A DNA stretch of 26,432 nucleotides, taken from contig DAISIK010000038.1 in assembly GCA_036822055.1 (NCBI GenBank), positions 1-26,432 on the forward strand. Direction: 5' to 3'. The translations under genes and the position numbers were made by a program. Positions 6,377-14,473 of this stretch are shown here, piece after piece; position 1 is the stretch's first letter; each line of letters begins with the position of its first letter. The notes beneath the pieces were generated by a model. The model did not search any database. It was not told the DNA's origin and saw nothing but the letters and a program-made list of their open reading frames with translations. This stretch comes from DAISIK01 sp036822055. Its GTDB lineage: Bacteria; Verrucomicrobiota; Verrucomicrobiia; Opitutales; Puniceicoccaceae.

Positions 6377-9300
6377 TCGCCTGGTTCACCCGCAACGGGG
6401 TTGCCACCAACCTCCTCTTCGCCTTCATCATTCTTGGCGGTATCTTTGCTACCAATCGGGTCAAAATTGAGCTCTTTCCGGAGTTTTCGATCGAGACCAT
6501 CATCATCACCGTTCCCTACCCTGGAGCCGCCCCAGAGGAGGTTGAATCGGCTGTCTGCCGTAGAATCGAGGACCGCATCTATGATGTGGACGGAATCAAT
6601 CGGCTCAGCTCGACAGCGGGAGAAAGCGTGGGCGTGGTGGTCGCCGAGGTAGCCTCTGGTTACGACGTGAGTAAAGTCCTGGAGCGGATCGAGCGCCGCA
6701 TCGAAGCTATCGATTCCTTTCCCGTCGACGTCGAACGTCCCATCGTTGAAGAGGTCCTCATCCGCCGCGAAACCATCGCCGTGGCCATCTATGGGGAGGC
6801 AGACCCCTTTGCCCTTAAAGAGACCGCCAAACGGGCCCGGGATGAGATTACCCGGCTGCCCGGGATCAGTCAGGCCGAGGTGGTTGGTGTCCCTGCCTAC
6901 GAGATCTCCATTGAAGTTCCGGAGGAGATCCTGCGCGAATTCAACCTCACCTTTGAAGAAGTTGCCCAGGCCGTGCGGGCCACCTCACTCGAGGTTCCGG
7001 GTGGCGCTATTCGCGCCGCCAGTGGTGAAATCCTCGTCCGGGCAAGCTCTCAAGCACGCGATAGCGAGACCCTTGCTCAGATTATTTTGCGCGCTTTGCC
7101 CGATGGGAGTCTCCTGCGCCTCGGAGACATTGCCACCATTCGCGACGGGTTTGTAGACGATCCCATCCTCACCCAGTTCGACGGGAAGCCCGCCGCCATC
7201 ATTCGAGTTTATGAGGTTGGAGATCAGAACCCTCTGCGAATCTCTCGAGAGGTCAAAGACTATGCTGAAACGGTTGCCTGGCTGCCCCAAGGGATCGAGA
7301 TCAGGGCGTGGCGTGATCTCTCCATCTACCTCAAAGATCGTCTCACCCTCCTCCTCAAAAACGGGGGAATCGGCTTCGGACTCGTCCTCATCGTCCTCGC
7401 CTTATTTCTGCGACCCTCGCTCGCTTTCTTCGTCGCCCTCGGCATCCCCCTCTCCTTCCTCGGCACTGTTTTGGTCATGCCCACCCTCGGGCTGACCATT
7501 AATCTCGTTTCCCTTTTCGGCTTCATCCTCGTCCTTGGCATCGTCGTTGATGATGCGATCGTCGTGGGGGAGAGCGTGTTCTCCGAATACCAGAAAAACG
7601 GCCCAGGGGTTGATTCTGCAATCAAAGGCGCCCAGGTGGTGGCCCTCCCGGTTACCTTCGCAGTCCTCACCACTGTCGTTGCTTTCACCCCGATCTTTTT
7701 CCTCACCGGATTTGTCGGTAAGCTCTTTTACGCCATTCCTGCAGTGGTCATCCCAACTCTCCTCTGGTCGCTGGTTGGTTCCAAACTCATCCTCCCTTAC
7801 CACCTCTCCCTTATCTCGGTCGGGCGCCGCGACCGGTCAGGTGTCAGTCTGCTTCAACGGATCCAACTTTTTTTTGCTGATTCCCTCCAGCGGTTTGTCG
7901 AACGCATTTTTCGCCCGACTTTACAAAAAGCCCTCGAGCTGCGCTACCTCGTGGGTGCCGTCTTCGTCTCCATGATGCTATTGACCCTCGGTTTGATCGC
8001 TGGAAACAAGGTCCGCTTTACCTTCATCTCACCCGTACCCTCAGACTACATCGTCGCTCGCCTCGAGATGCCAGTCGGCACCCCCTTCGACTTCACCTCC
8101 TTCACCGCGAAACAGTTGGAGGCAGCCCTCGCCGAGGTGGTCGATCAACTAACTTCTGATGGATCCCCATCCCCCATTCGCCACCAGACCCTCACCATCG
8201 GGAGCACTTTGTTTGATGGGGGAGGACCCGGAGGTGCCGTTGCTTCCACAAGTTCACCGGAAAAAGCTGAGCTGGCCATCGAACTCATCGATCCCGAAGA
8301 GCGTTTGATCAGTGCCCCTGCCCTGGCAAACCTCTGGCGCAAACAGGTCGGAGAACTGCCCGGAGTAAAGGATCTCAGTTTCGAAGCCCTTGCCGCGGGC
8401 GGAGCAGGAGCCCCTATCGACGTGCGGCTTTCCGGTGCCGATCTCGAGCAACTTCAAACCGTCTCCTCCCTTCTCCGCTCACAAATAGGCACCTACGAGG
8501 GCATTTTTGACATCCGCGATACGCTGGCTGAGGGAAAAGATGAGATTCAACTTTCTCTCAGACCCGCGGCCTCTCATCTCGGACTCCGGCAAATCGACCT
8601 CGCCAATCAGGTGCGAGCAGCCTTCTTCGGTCTCGAGGCCCAGCGCCTTCAACGCGACGAAGAGGAAATCAAGGTAATGGTCCGCTATCCCAAGGAGTCC
8701 CGGAGGTATTTGGAATCGCTCAAATCCCTCCGGCTGCGCCTCCCCGACGGGCGTGAGGTTCCGTTCGAAGAGGTCGCCGATATCAGCGTTGGCAAGGGCT
8801 ACGCGGCCATCAATCGGGTTAACCGAGAGCGCTCGATCAATATTCGGGCGGACGCTGATAAGGCAGTGGCAGACGTCAATCAGATCCTGATCGAACTACG
8901 CCGGGATTTCATTCCCGAGCTGCAAAGTAGGTTCCCGGATGTTTCTTTTGATCTCGAAGGCGAGGCCGAAGAGCAGCAAGAGACCTTTCAGAGTCTCAGC
9001 TCGATCATTCCCCTCGTCATCCTGGCCATCTACGCCCTGATGGCGGTGCCTTTTGGATCCTACCTTCAGCCGCTCGTTGTCATGTCGGTCATTCCCTTCG
9101 GGTTTGTAGGAGCCATCTGGGGACACCTGTTAACTGGCCAGGACTTTTCCCTCCTCTCCATCCTTGGCTTGGTCGCCCTTTCAGGAGTGGTCGTTAACGA
9201 CAGCCTGGTTATGGTCGATTACATCAACAAACGAAGAGGTCGGGCCCAGAACTTGCACACTGCCGTTCGGGAGGCCGGAGCAGCTCGCTTTCGTCCCATC

Positions 9301-9510
9301 ATTCTCACTTCGGCGACAACCTTTGTCGGTCTCACCCCTATCCTTTTGGAGAAAAGTTTACAGGCCCAGTTCCTCATCCCGATGGCCACTTCCCTCGCCT
9401 TCGGCATTCTTTTCGCCACCCTGATTACCCTCTTCCTCGTTCCCGCCCTCTACATTATTCTGGAGGACATCAAGAGGCTGATCGGGATAGATAAAGGAGA
9501 ATCTTCTTAA
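6373..9510 (+). CDS. RND efflux pump, inner-membrane permease (AcrB/AcrD/AcrF superfamily)
   Basis: At 1045 residues the product has normal RND length. It starts with MIAWFTRNGVATNLLF (TM1) and EVESAVCRRIE in the first porter subdomain. Helices TM2-TM6 include LGIVVDDAIVVGES, with the paired proton-relay Asp393-Asp394 in TM4. After the second periplasmic loop, TM8-TM12 include GLVALSGVVVNDSLVMVDYINKRRGRA and LEKSLQAQFLIPMA. TM10 has Asn-Asp-Ser where AcrB has the Lys940 region, so it is not a close AcrB copy. It exchanges protons for substrate and passes the substrate to the adaptor and outer-membrane channel encoded upstream. Substrates cannot be predicted. The final TAA overlaps the convergent ecotin stop (9507-9510), leaving no room for a separate terminator. 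Confidence 0.95.
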   Translation: MIAWFTRNGVATNLLFAFIILGGIFATNRVKIELFPEFSIETIIITVPYPGAAPEEVESAVCRRIEDRIYDVDGINRLSSTAGESVGVVVAEVASGYDVSKVLERIERRIEAIDSFPVDVERPIVEEVLIRRETIAVAIYGEADPFALKETAKRARDEITRLPGISQAEVVGVPAYEISIEVPEEILREFNLTFEEVAQAVRATSLEVPGGAIRAASGEILVRASSQARDSETLAQIILRALPDGSLLRLGDIATIRDGFVDDPILTQFDGKPAAIIRVYEVGDQNPLRISREVKDYAETVAWLPQGIEIRAWRDLSIYLKDRLTLLLKNGGIGFGLVLIVLALFLRPSLAFFVALGIPLSFLGTVLVMPTLGLTINLVSLFGFILVLGIVVDDAIVVGESVFSEYQKNGPGVDSAIKGAQVVALPVTFAVLTTVVAFTPIFFLTGFVGKLFYAIPAVVIPTLLWSLVGSKLILPYHLSLISVGRRDRSGVSLLQRIQLFFADSLQRFVERIFRPTLQKALELRYLVGAVFVSMMLLTLGLIAGNKVRFTFISPVPSDYIVARLEMPVGTPFDFTSFTAKQLEAALAEVVDQLTSDGSPSPIRHQTLTIGSTLFDGGGPGGAVASTSSPEKAELAIELIDPEERLISAPALANLWRKQVGELPGVKDLSFEALAAGGAGAPIDVRLSGADLEQLQTVSSLLRSQIGTYEGIFDIRDTLAEGKDEIQLSLRPAASHLGLRQIDLANQVRAAFFGLEAQRLQRDEEEIKVMVRYPKESRRYLESLKSLRLRLPDGREVPFEEVADISVGKGYAAINRVNRERSINIRADADKAVADVNQILIELRRDFIPELQSRFPDVSFDLEGEAEEQQETFQSLSSIIPLVILAIYALMAVPFGSYLQPLVVMSVIPFGFVGAIWGHLLTGQDFSLLSILGLVALSGVVVNDSLVMVDYINKRRGRAQNLHTAVREAGAARFRPIILTSATTFVGLTPILLEKSLQAQFLIPMATSLAFGILFATLITLFLVPALYIILEDIKRLIGIDKGESS

Positions 9511-10028
9511 TCGATCAGAGGTTGAAGAAAATTCGGTTCTGGCTCGGTTCGCCAGATCCGGTAGCCAACCTCAACCTCGGCGGGGACATCAATCACTACC
9601 GGCAAGCGACTGTTGTACCGGATCAAATAGGGTTCACCACCCAGGGCAATGAAGCGCTCCACCTTCGGGGCATCCGGCTGGATTGCCATCAGCGTGCCAG
9701 CCATAGGACCCAATTTCTCAAGCTCATAATAAACGTATCCAAAACCCTCGACGGTTTTTACCTCGATCTTTCCTCCGAAGAAATAGCGATTTAACGGATC
9801 GAGCATTACCGTTTTTCCAAGCACCAGCTCCACCTTCAGCAAATCCTCCTCAGCTTCCGGAGGCAGTCGCAGAACGTGCCGCTGGAGCCCGTCTGCCGCC
9901 GGCGGGAAGGATGCAAGGGGATCCTTGGGTCCCGCAAAAGCAGCAGGGGCGCCAATCATCGCTGCGATCGAAAGGATCGCAAGGGCTCTCGCCGACAAGA
10001 ACCGCAGCGCACCAGTTAAAGCCTTCAT
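9507..10028 (-). CDS. eco: Ecotin-like serine protease inhibitor
   Basis: The product has 173 residues: a signal peptide (to about APAAFA, residue 32) and a mature ecotin fold with LKVELVLGKTVMLDP, FFGGKIEVKTVEGFGYVYYELEKLGP, the reactive loop AGTLMAIQPD, and LIRYNSRLPVVIDVPAEVEVGYRIWR. Ecotin dimers inhibit trypsin-fold serine proteases in the periplasm. Aligned with E. coli ecotin, P1 is Leu113 and P1' is Met114. Both disulfide cysteines are missing (Pro in VMLDPL, Ile in LMAIQ), and the loop is one residue longer. It is the last gene of a tight three-gene operon: its ATG follows directly on the TAA of the upstream gene. The identification rests on the GxGxxYY and RYNSxLPxVxxxP blocks and is firm; inhibitory specificity is inference. 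Confidence 0.9.
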   Translation of the reverse strand: MKALTGALRFLSARALAILSIAAMIGAPAAFAGPKDPLASFPPAADGLQRHVLRLPPEAEEDLLKVELVLGKTVMLDPLNRYFFGGKIEVKTVEGFGYVYYELEKLGPMAGTLMAIQPDAPKVERFIALGGEPYLIRYNSRLPVVIDVPAEVEVGYRIWRTEPEPNFLQPLID

Positions 10029-10835
10029 TTACTGCTCAACTGCTGTTTCCGAGGACTTGCTGGCTTCCGCCGCTTCCAGTCCCGTAACTCGTGTTAGCTC
10101 GTCTCGGCTGTCCAGCTTCCACTCTCCATCAATGAAATACTCCATTTCCCATTTAACCAAACCCGTCCCCGGAGAGAGGTAAAAGGTCTCCCGAGAGTCC
10201 TCAAAGCCTTCCTCCTCGTCGCCTTTGTAAACGCTCTGGTAAACTACGCAGCCGAATTTCCCTGCCGGAACGACCACTTCCAGGTCGATCTCCTTCACTT
10301 CCCACGGGGTTTCGTCCTTGGCGGTGTAGGTTTGCCCCTTGACCGCCGGGTAGCGGTAAGTGATGTCAAAATCCTCGAGGCTTTCAGGAGTCTCCTCATT
10401 CGAATCAACCCAAAGCTCCCACCGGCCTTCCTGATCGAAATATTCCCAGAACCATGAGTTAGCCCACTCGGACAGCGGCACTCCGGCCATTCTCTCAATC
10501 AAAGTCCGCTCATCTGTCGTAAGGCGAACGAGAAAAACCTTTTTCCCATCCAGATTGAGTACACGCTCCACCGTTTCAGTGGTCACTCCGCTTGGCATTA
10601 CTTTCCCACCCTCTTCGTACAAAACGTAGCTCCGATAGGTCCAGACTGCTCCTTCAGCTCGCGGCAGAAGTTCCAGGGCACCTCCCGCAGGGGCAGCCTC
10701 AGCTGCAACGGTGACTCCCTCTTCCCGCGCGGTCTCTGCCGTCGGAGAGCGTTCTGATTCAGCCTTCTCAGCGTGGAGGCCGGATGATGTGAGCAGCCCG
10801 AGAGCCGCGATGAAGCATCGGATTTGAGATTTCAT
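10029..10835 (-). CDS. Exported protein of unknown function
   Basis: The product has 268 residues from ATG 10835, chosen because MKSQIRCFIAALGLLTSSGLHA is a clear signal peptide and the gene then starts one base after the TAA of the upstream glyoxalase gene. An earlier in-frame start would place the signal peptide internally. The mature chain begins with an Ala/Glu-rich linker, then a beta-rich domain with repeated features GAVWTYRSYVLYEEGGK, DGKKVFLVRLTTDERT, VPAGKFGCVVYQSVY and YLSPGTGLVKWEMEYFIDGEW. The last block resembles exported proteins in which a stored substance or lipid-binding barrel is predicted, but I do not recognise a named family. Sharing an operon with ecotin suggests a periplasmic or envelope role. 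Confidence 0.8.
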   Translation of the reverse strand: MKSQIRCFIAALGLLTSSGLHAEKAESERSPTAETAREEGVTVAAEAAPAGGALELLPRAEGAVWTYRSYVLYEEGGKVMPSGVTTETVERVLNLDGKKVFLVRLTTDERTLIERMAGVPLSEWANSWFWEYFDQEGRWELWVDSNEETPESLEDFDITYRYPAVKGQTYTAKDETPWEVKEIDLEVVVPAGKFGCVVYQSVYKGDEEEGFEDSRETFYLSPGTGLVKWEMEYFIDGEWKLDSRDELTRVTGLEAAEASKSSETAVEQ

Positions 10836-10836
10836 T

Positions 10837-11232
10837 TTAATTTTCGAGGATTTCAACTTCGTATCCATCTGGATCGGTGATAAAAGCCATCTTCCGTCCA
10901 CCGTTTGGGAAGGTTTCCCGCCAGTTACTTGGCCAGATTTCGATTCCCGCATTTTCCAACCTGTCGCAATAAGCAACGATGTCATCAACCCCGATGCAGG
11001 TGTGCATCAGATCCTCCGGGAACTTTACCTCAAAATCTGGAGAATAACAGAGTTCGAGCATGTGTTCATTGCCCTCCAGTTGGAGATGAACAATCTCGTT
11101 CCCAGCCGGGGACTTTGCGTTCCTTTTGTAGACCTTGAACCCGCAAGCGGTCTCGTAAAAGTTGATGGACTTATCCAGGTTGGAAACCCGAATCCGCGTG
11201 TGAAGAAATCGTATGCCCATGCTAAGTTTCAT
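10837..11232 (-). CDS. Glyoxalase/VOC-family protein, lactoylglutathione lyase-like
   Basis: The product has 131 residues and two beta-alpha-beta-beta-beta modules of the vicinal-oxygen-chelate fold. Metal ligands fit a glyoxalase I pattern: His11 in FLHTRIRV, Glu60 in HMLELCY, His77 in LMHTCIGV and Glu127 in DGYEVEILE. Further family marks are SINFYETACGFKVYKR and MAFITDPDGYE. Glyoxalase I isomerises the methylglyoxal-glutathione hemithioacetal; a different thiol or substrate is possible, so I give no gene symbol. The ATG at 11232 has GGAA shortly upstream, while the internal ATG (codon 5) has none. It heads a minus-strand operon with the exported protein and ecotin and diverges from dinB across only 32 bases. 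Confidence 0.88.
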   Translation of the reverse strand: MKLSMGIRFLHTRIRVSNLDKSINFYETACGFKVYKRNAKSPAGNEIVHLQLEGNEHMLELCYSPDFEVKFPEDLMHTCIGVDDIVAYCDRLENAGIEIWPSNWRETFPNGGRKMAFITDPDGYEVEILEN

Positions 11233-11264
11233 TTCAGGATTCCAACCAAATCACAAGGCAGGAT

Positions 11265-12311
11265 GTGGTAGAAAGTCGTAAAATCCTTCATATCGATCAG
11301 GATTGCTTCTATGCTGCGGTAGAGATGCGAGACGACCACTCCCTCCGGGGGAAACCGGTCGCCGTAGGGGGCGCTAGCGGTCGGGGTGTCGTCGCCACGT
11401 GTAACTATCGAGCACGTGAATTCGGGGTGCGGAGTGCCATGCCCGTCTTCATCGCCAAACGGCAATGTCCCGACCTCGTTCTCATCGAGCCCCGAATGAA
11501 CGTCTACTCCGAGATATCGAGGGAAATTCGCTCCATTTTCCATAGCTACACTGCCCTTGTGGAGCCCCTTTCGCTCGACGAGGCATACCTCGATATTTCC
11601 CACTCCAAACGGGATGCCTTTGAGGTAGCCGCCGAAATCCGGCAGGAGATACGTGAAAGGTTGCGCCTACCTTCTTCCGCTGGCGTCTCCTATAACAAGC
11701 TCCTCGCCAAGATCGCCAGTGGCTGGAACAAGCCGAACGGACAGTTCGAAGTAAAGCGCCCGGAGACCGCTTCCTTCATGGAGAAGCTCCCGGTTTCTCA
11801 AATCTGGGGAGTTGGCCCACGAATGGCCGAAAGCCTGGCCCACCAGGGAATAACGCTTTGCGGGCAACTCCAGCAATGGTCTCTCTCAGACCTCGTCGCT
11901 AGGTACGGAAAGTTTGGCTCTTCCCTCTACGAAATGTGTCGCGGAATCGACCACCGACCCGTCAACCCCAACCGGGAACGCAAAAGCCTGAGCGTCGAAC
12001 GGACGATGACCGATTTGATCGAAGATCGAACCGAACTCTTCCTGCAGGTTGAGAAGATCCACTCCAAACTTGTGGAGTCTCACCTCCGGTCAGGAGGTCG
12101 GAACGTCGACGGGCTATTCGCCAAAATAAAATTCTCGGATTTCACCGAGACTTCAGTGTCCGTCAAAGGGACCAGACCCGCTTTGGAAACCTTTCGAAAC
12201 CTCGTCGAGGAAGCTGCCTCGCGGAGCCCAAAGCCAATCCGGCTAGTCGGGCTCGGCATCCGGTTTGCCGAATCTGGTAGGGTTGAGCAGCTTGAGCTGC
12301 CCTTACTCTAA
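11265..12311 (+). CDS. dinB: DNA polymerase IV (Y family, DinB)
   Basis: The product has 348 residues. The error-prone lesion-bypass polymerase is shown by KILHIDQDCFYAAVEM (catalytic Asp11, aromatic steric gate), GVVATCNYRAREFGVRSAMP (nucleotide-binding fingers), EPLSLDEAYLDIS (catalytic Asp105-Glu106), AGVSYNKLLAKIAS, the helix-hairpin-helix segment IWGVGPRMAESLAHQGI, and the little-finger domain from about residue 235 (KSLSVERTMTDL). The chain ends in QLELPLL, a good beta-clamp-binding motif, so it should be recruited to the replication fork. The start is GTG 11265 with AAGG about 8 bases upstream. I saw no clear LexA box in the short divergent gap, so SOS control is unproven. Confidence 0.95.
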   Translation: MVESRKILHIDQDCFYAAVEMRDDHSLRGKPVAVGGASGRGVVATCNYRAREFGVRSAMPVFIAKRQCPDLVLIEPRMNVYSEISREIRSIFHSYTALVEPLSLDEAYLDISHSKRDAFEVAAEIRQEIRERLRLPSSAGVSYNKLLAKIASGWNKPNGQFEVKRPETASFMEKLPVSQIWGVGPRMAESLAHQGITLCGQLQQWSLSDLVARYGKFGSSLYEMCRGIDHRPVNPNRERKSLSVERTMTDLIEDRTELFLQVEKIHSKLVESHLRSGGRNVDGLFAKIKFSDFTETSVSVKGTRPALETFRNLVEEAASRSPKPIRLVGLGIRFAESGRVEQLELPLL

Positions 12312-12348
12312 AAGGGTGCCAACTGGCTTGCCCAGCCGCAGAACCACC

Positions 12349-12810
12349 TCAAGATTCGAGGTAGCTCCGAAGCATCCAGGAGGTCTTTTCATGGACTTGG
12401 ATCCGGGCGATCATCAGATCTTCGGTCTCCTTGTCTCCCGAGTCGGCAGCCGCCTCCCGCGCCTCACCAATCGCCTCAATCGTCTTCTGGTGAGATTCCA
12501 GAAGCTTGGTCACCATGACTTCAGCAGTCGAATCTTCGGGAATTTCGGGAAATCCAGCCATCTGGGAGAGCGTTCCCAAGCCTCCCGGGGCAAATGCTCC
12601 CAAAGCTCGAATCCGCTCGGCAATCTCGTCGACTGCTTGAAAAAGCTCCGTGTACTGCTCTTCGAAGGCGTTGTGGAGAGCAAAGAAGCTCGGACCGCGA
12701 ACATTCCAATGGCAGAGATGGGTTTGGCCGAGTAGAGCATAGCTGTCAGCTACGACCTGGCGCAGTGCAGGGATGACCTTCGATCCAGAGATGGTGCTTG
12801 TTGTTGCCAT
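12349..12810 (-). CDS. dps: Dps-family ferritin-like DNA-protection protein
   Basis: The product has 153 residues and a four-helix bundle. The inter-subunit ferroxidase ligands are present: His34 (LCHWNVRGP), His46 (FFALHNAF), Asp61 and Glu65 (VDEIAERI). Dps dodecamers oxidise Fe(II) with hydrogen peroxide, store the ferric core and protect DNA. The N terminus is short (MATTSTISGSK) with one Lys, so strong DNA binding through a basic tail is not expected. The gene stands alone on the minus strand, facing dinB, with 37 bases between the two stop codons and only a weak 5-bp hairpin without a T tract at 12346-12362. An A/T-rich patch lies just before the ATG, but I could not place a convincing promoter. 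Confidence 0.93.
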   Translation of the reverse strand: MATTSTISGSKVIPALRQVVADSYALLGQTHLCHWNVRGPSFFALHNAFEEQYTELFQAVDEIAERIRALGAFAPGGLGTLSQMAGFPEIPEDSTAEVMVTKLLESHQKTIEAIGEAREAAADSGDKETEDLMIARIQVHEKTSWMLRSYLES

Positions 12811-13081
12811 AAATAATACCCTAGGTCACGCCGCCAAAAAATCAACCTTTGCCGGACCAACTCCAAAAAACAGCACCCCCTGAACCTGCCTTTCCAAGCT
12901 CCACCGAACTCCCCCTTTAGGAATCTTCATCCGTCCATTCAGACCAGCCATCCTCGAGAGCCAACGCCTCCCGCGGTCCTCCTTGCACTCCTCCCAACGC
13001 TTCCCTTACCCATCCATCCCTCCCAGCTCGACGAATACCTTGCCTTCCTGTGCCTACCGCCGGATTCTCCAAATTCCTTCC

Positions 13082-13918
13082 ATGAAATCAAACCGCTCCT
13101 TCTCTCTAAGGTCATTCATGTATCTGCTCCTGATCTCCCTCTCCGCCATATATATCTCTCTCAATGTTTTGATCAAGATTTTCGGACCAACCCTCATTTT
13201 CCCTTATCGAGGCTCCAGCTATCAGGAAAACGATTTTCCACTGCGGGTCGAGGCCGCCGATTCCAACCGCATCGCCCTCCGCTATGAGCCCATCACCAAC
13301 GCTTCCCATCTAATCCTCTACCACCACGGTAACGGAGAGGACCTGGGCCATCTCTCTTCACCTCTGCCCATCTTTCACGATCTCGGTCTGTCAGTTCTCA
13401 CCTATGATTACCCCGGCTATGGTAGAAGCTCGGGCAAACCATCTGAGGCTTCCGTTCTGGCCGCAGCAGAGGCCGCCTACCGATGGGCCGTCACCTCGGG
13501 AGGGTGGAGTCCCGATCAACTCATCCAGTACGGCCGCTCCATTGGCGGCGGGCCCGCCCTCCATCTGGCTACCTTTGACGAGCCCCCAGCCGGAGTAATT
13601 CTCGAAGCCCCCTTCCTTTCCGTCTTTCGGGTTGTGACCCGGATCCCCGCCCTCGTCCGCGACCCATTTCCCAATCAGCGGACCATCCGGCTCCTCAATT
13701 CCCCACTCCTGATCATCCATGGCACGCGCGATCAAATCGTTCCGTTCGACCATGGTACCAAACTTTTCCAGATCGCCAATCCACCGAAAAGGCATCTCTG
13801 GGTCGAGAATGGCGGCCACAACAATCTAATGTCCCAGCATCACGCAGCTGTTAAAGGGGCCATCGCCGACTTTCTGCGATTGATCAACGACGCAAGAACC
13901 TCAACCATCGAGCCATGA
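13082..13918 (+). CDS. Membrane-anchored alpha/beta hydrolase (ABHD/Bem46-like)
   Basis: The product has 278 residues from ATG 13082. The start was chosen because MKSNRSFSLRSF is followed by one membrane helix (MYLLLISLSAIYISLNVLI); an upstream in-frame ATG at 12983 would add a Pro/Ser-rich stretch typical of non-coding sequence. The hydrolase domain has the HHGNGEDLGH oxyanion loop, LTYDYPGYGRSSG, the nucleophile elbow GRSIGG (Ser153), GTRDQIVP (Asp217) and GGHNNL (His246). This arrangement is that of the Bem46/ABHD13-17 group of serine hydrolases with N-terminal anchors. The natural substrate is unknown, probably an ester or thioester near the membrane. The TGA overlaps the ATG of the next gene (ATGA, 13915-13918). 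Confidence 0.88.
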   Translation: MKSNRSFSLRSFMYLLLISLSAIYISLNVLIKIFGPTLIFPYRGSSYQENDFPLRVEAADSNRIALRYEPITNASHLILYHHGNGEDLGHLSSPLPIFHDLGLSVLTYDYPGYGRSSGKPSEASVLAAAEAAYRWAVTSGGWSPDQLIQYGRSIGGGPALHLATFDEPPAGVILEAPFLSVFRVVTRIPALVRDPFPNQRTIRLLNSPLLIIHGTRDQIVPFDHGTKLFQIANPPKRHLWVENGGHNNLMSQHHAAVKGAIADFLRLINDARTSTIEP

Positions 13919-14460
13919 AAGGTGCTCTTGTTCTTCTTTTTCCCGGCGTCGAAGAGATTGAGGCCGTGACTCCCATTGATCTCCTCCATCGGGCTGGCCT
14001 TCCCGTTCAAACCGTTTCAACCGGCGAGATTCGAACCGTCGTCGGTCGGTCCGGGATCACCCTCACAGCAGAAAACCACCTCGATGAGGTCTACGACCTT
14101 TTATTTGACTTGGTCGTCATCCCCGGCGGTCCCGGAATCGCCGACCTGCGCGAGGAAAATAAAGTCCGTCGCCTCATCGCCGCGCACGACGAGGCCGGTA
14201 AGTGGCTGGCTGCCATCTGTGCCGCACCGCTTCTTCTCAAGGACGCAGGGATCCTCCGCCAGCGTTCCTATACTGCCCATTTCACAACCAGTGAAGAGCT
14301 TCCCCATAGCCTCAAACAACCAGTCGTTGTATCAGAAAATTTGATCACCTCTGCAGGTGCTGGAACGGCCCTTCCCTTTGCCCGGACCGTCGTTCGCCAG
14401 GTCTCCGGGACCGAGGTTGAGGCGCAAGTGGCCAAGGCCATCATGGCCGATTGGGAATGA
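13915..14460 (+). CDS. DJ-1/PfpI (YajL/ThiJ) family protein
   Basis: The product has 181 residues. It matches the DJ-1 core closely: VLLFPGVEEIEAVTPIDLLHRAG with the conserved Glu16, VVIPGGPG, AAICAAPLLL with the reactive Cys102 on the nucleophile elbow, AHFTTSEEL (His122) and LITSAGAGTALPFA. Members act as stress chaperones and are reported to repair or detoxify glyoxal-type damage; deglycase activity is debated. The Cys, Glu and His set is intact, so an active protein is expected. It is translationally coupled to the preceding hydrolase. The convergent aminotransferase gene ends 13 bases away with only a short GC hairpin between. Confidence 0.9.
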   Translation: MKGALVLLFPGVEEIEAVTPIDLLHRAGLPVQTVSTGEIRTVVGRSGITLTAENHLDEVYDLLFDLVVIPGGPGIADLREENKVRRLIAAHDEAGKWLAAICAAPLLLKDAGILRQRSYTAHFTTSEELPHSLKQPVVVSENLITSAGAGTALPFARTVVRQVSGTEVEAQVAKAIMADWE

Positions 14461-14473
14461 TTCGCCGACCCCC

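Noticed and set aside
12346..12362. Terminator between dinB and dps
   Set aside because: The stem has only 5 bp (ACCTC/GAGGT) and no T tract on either strand.
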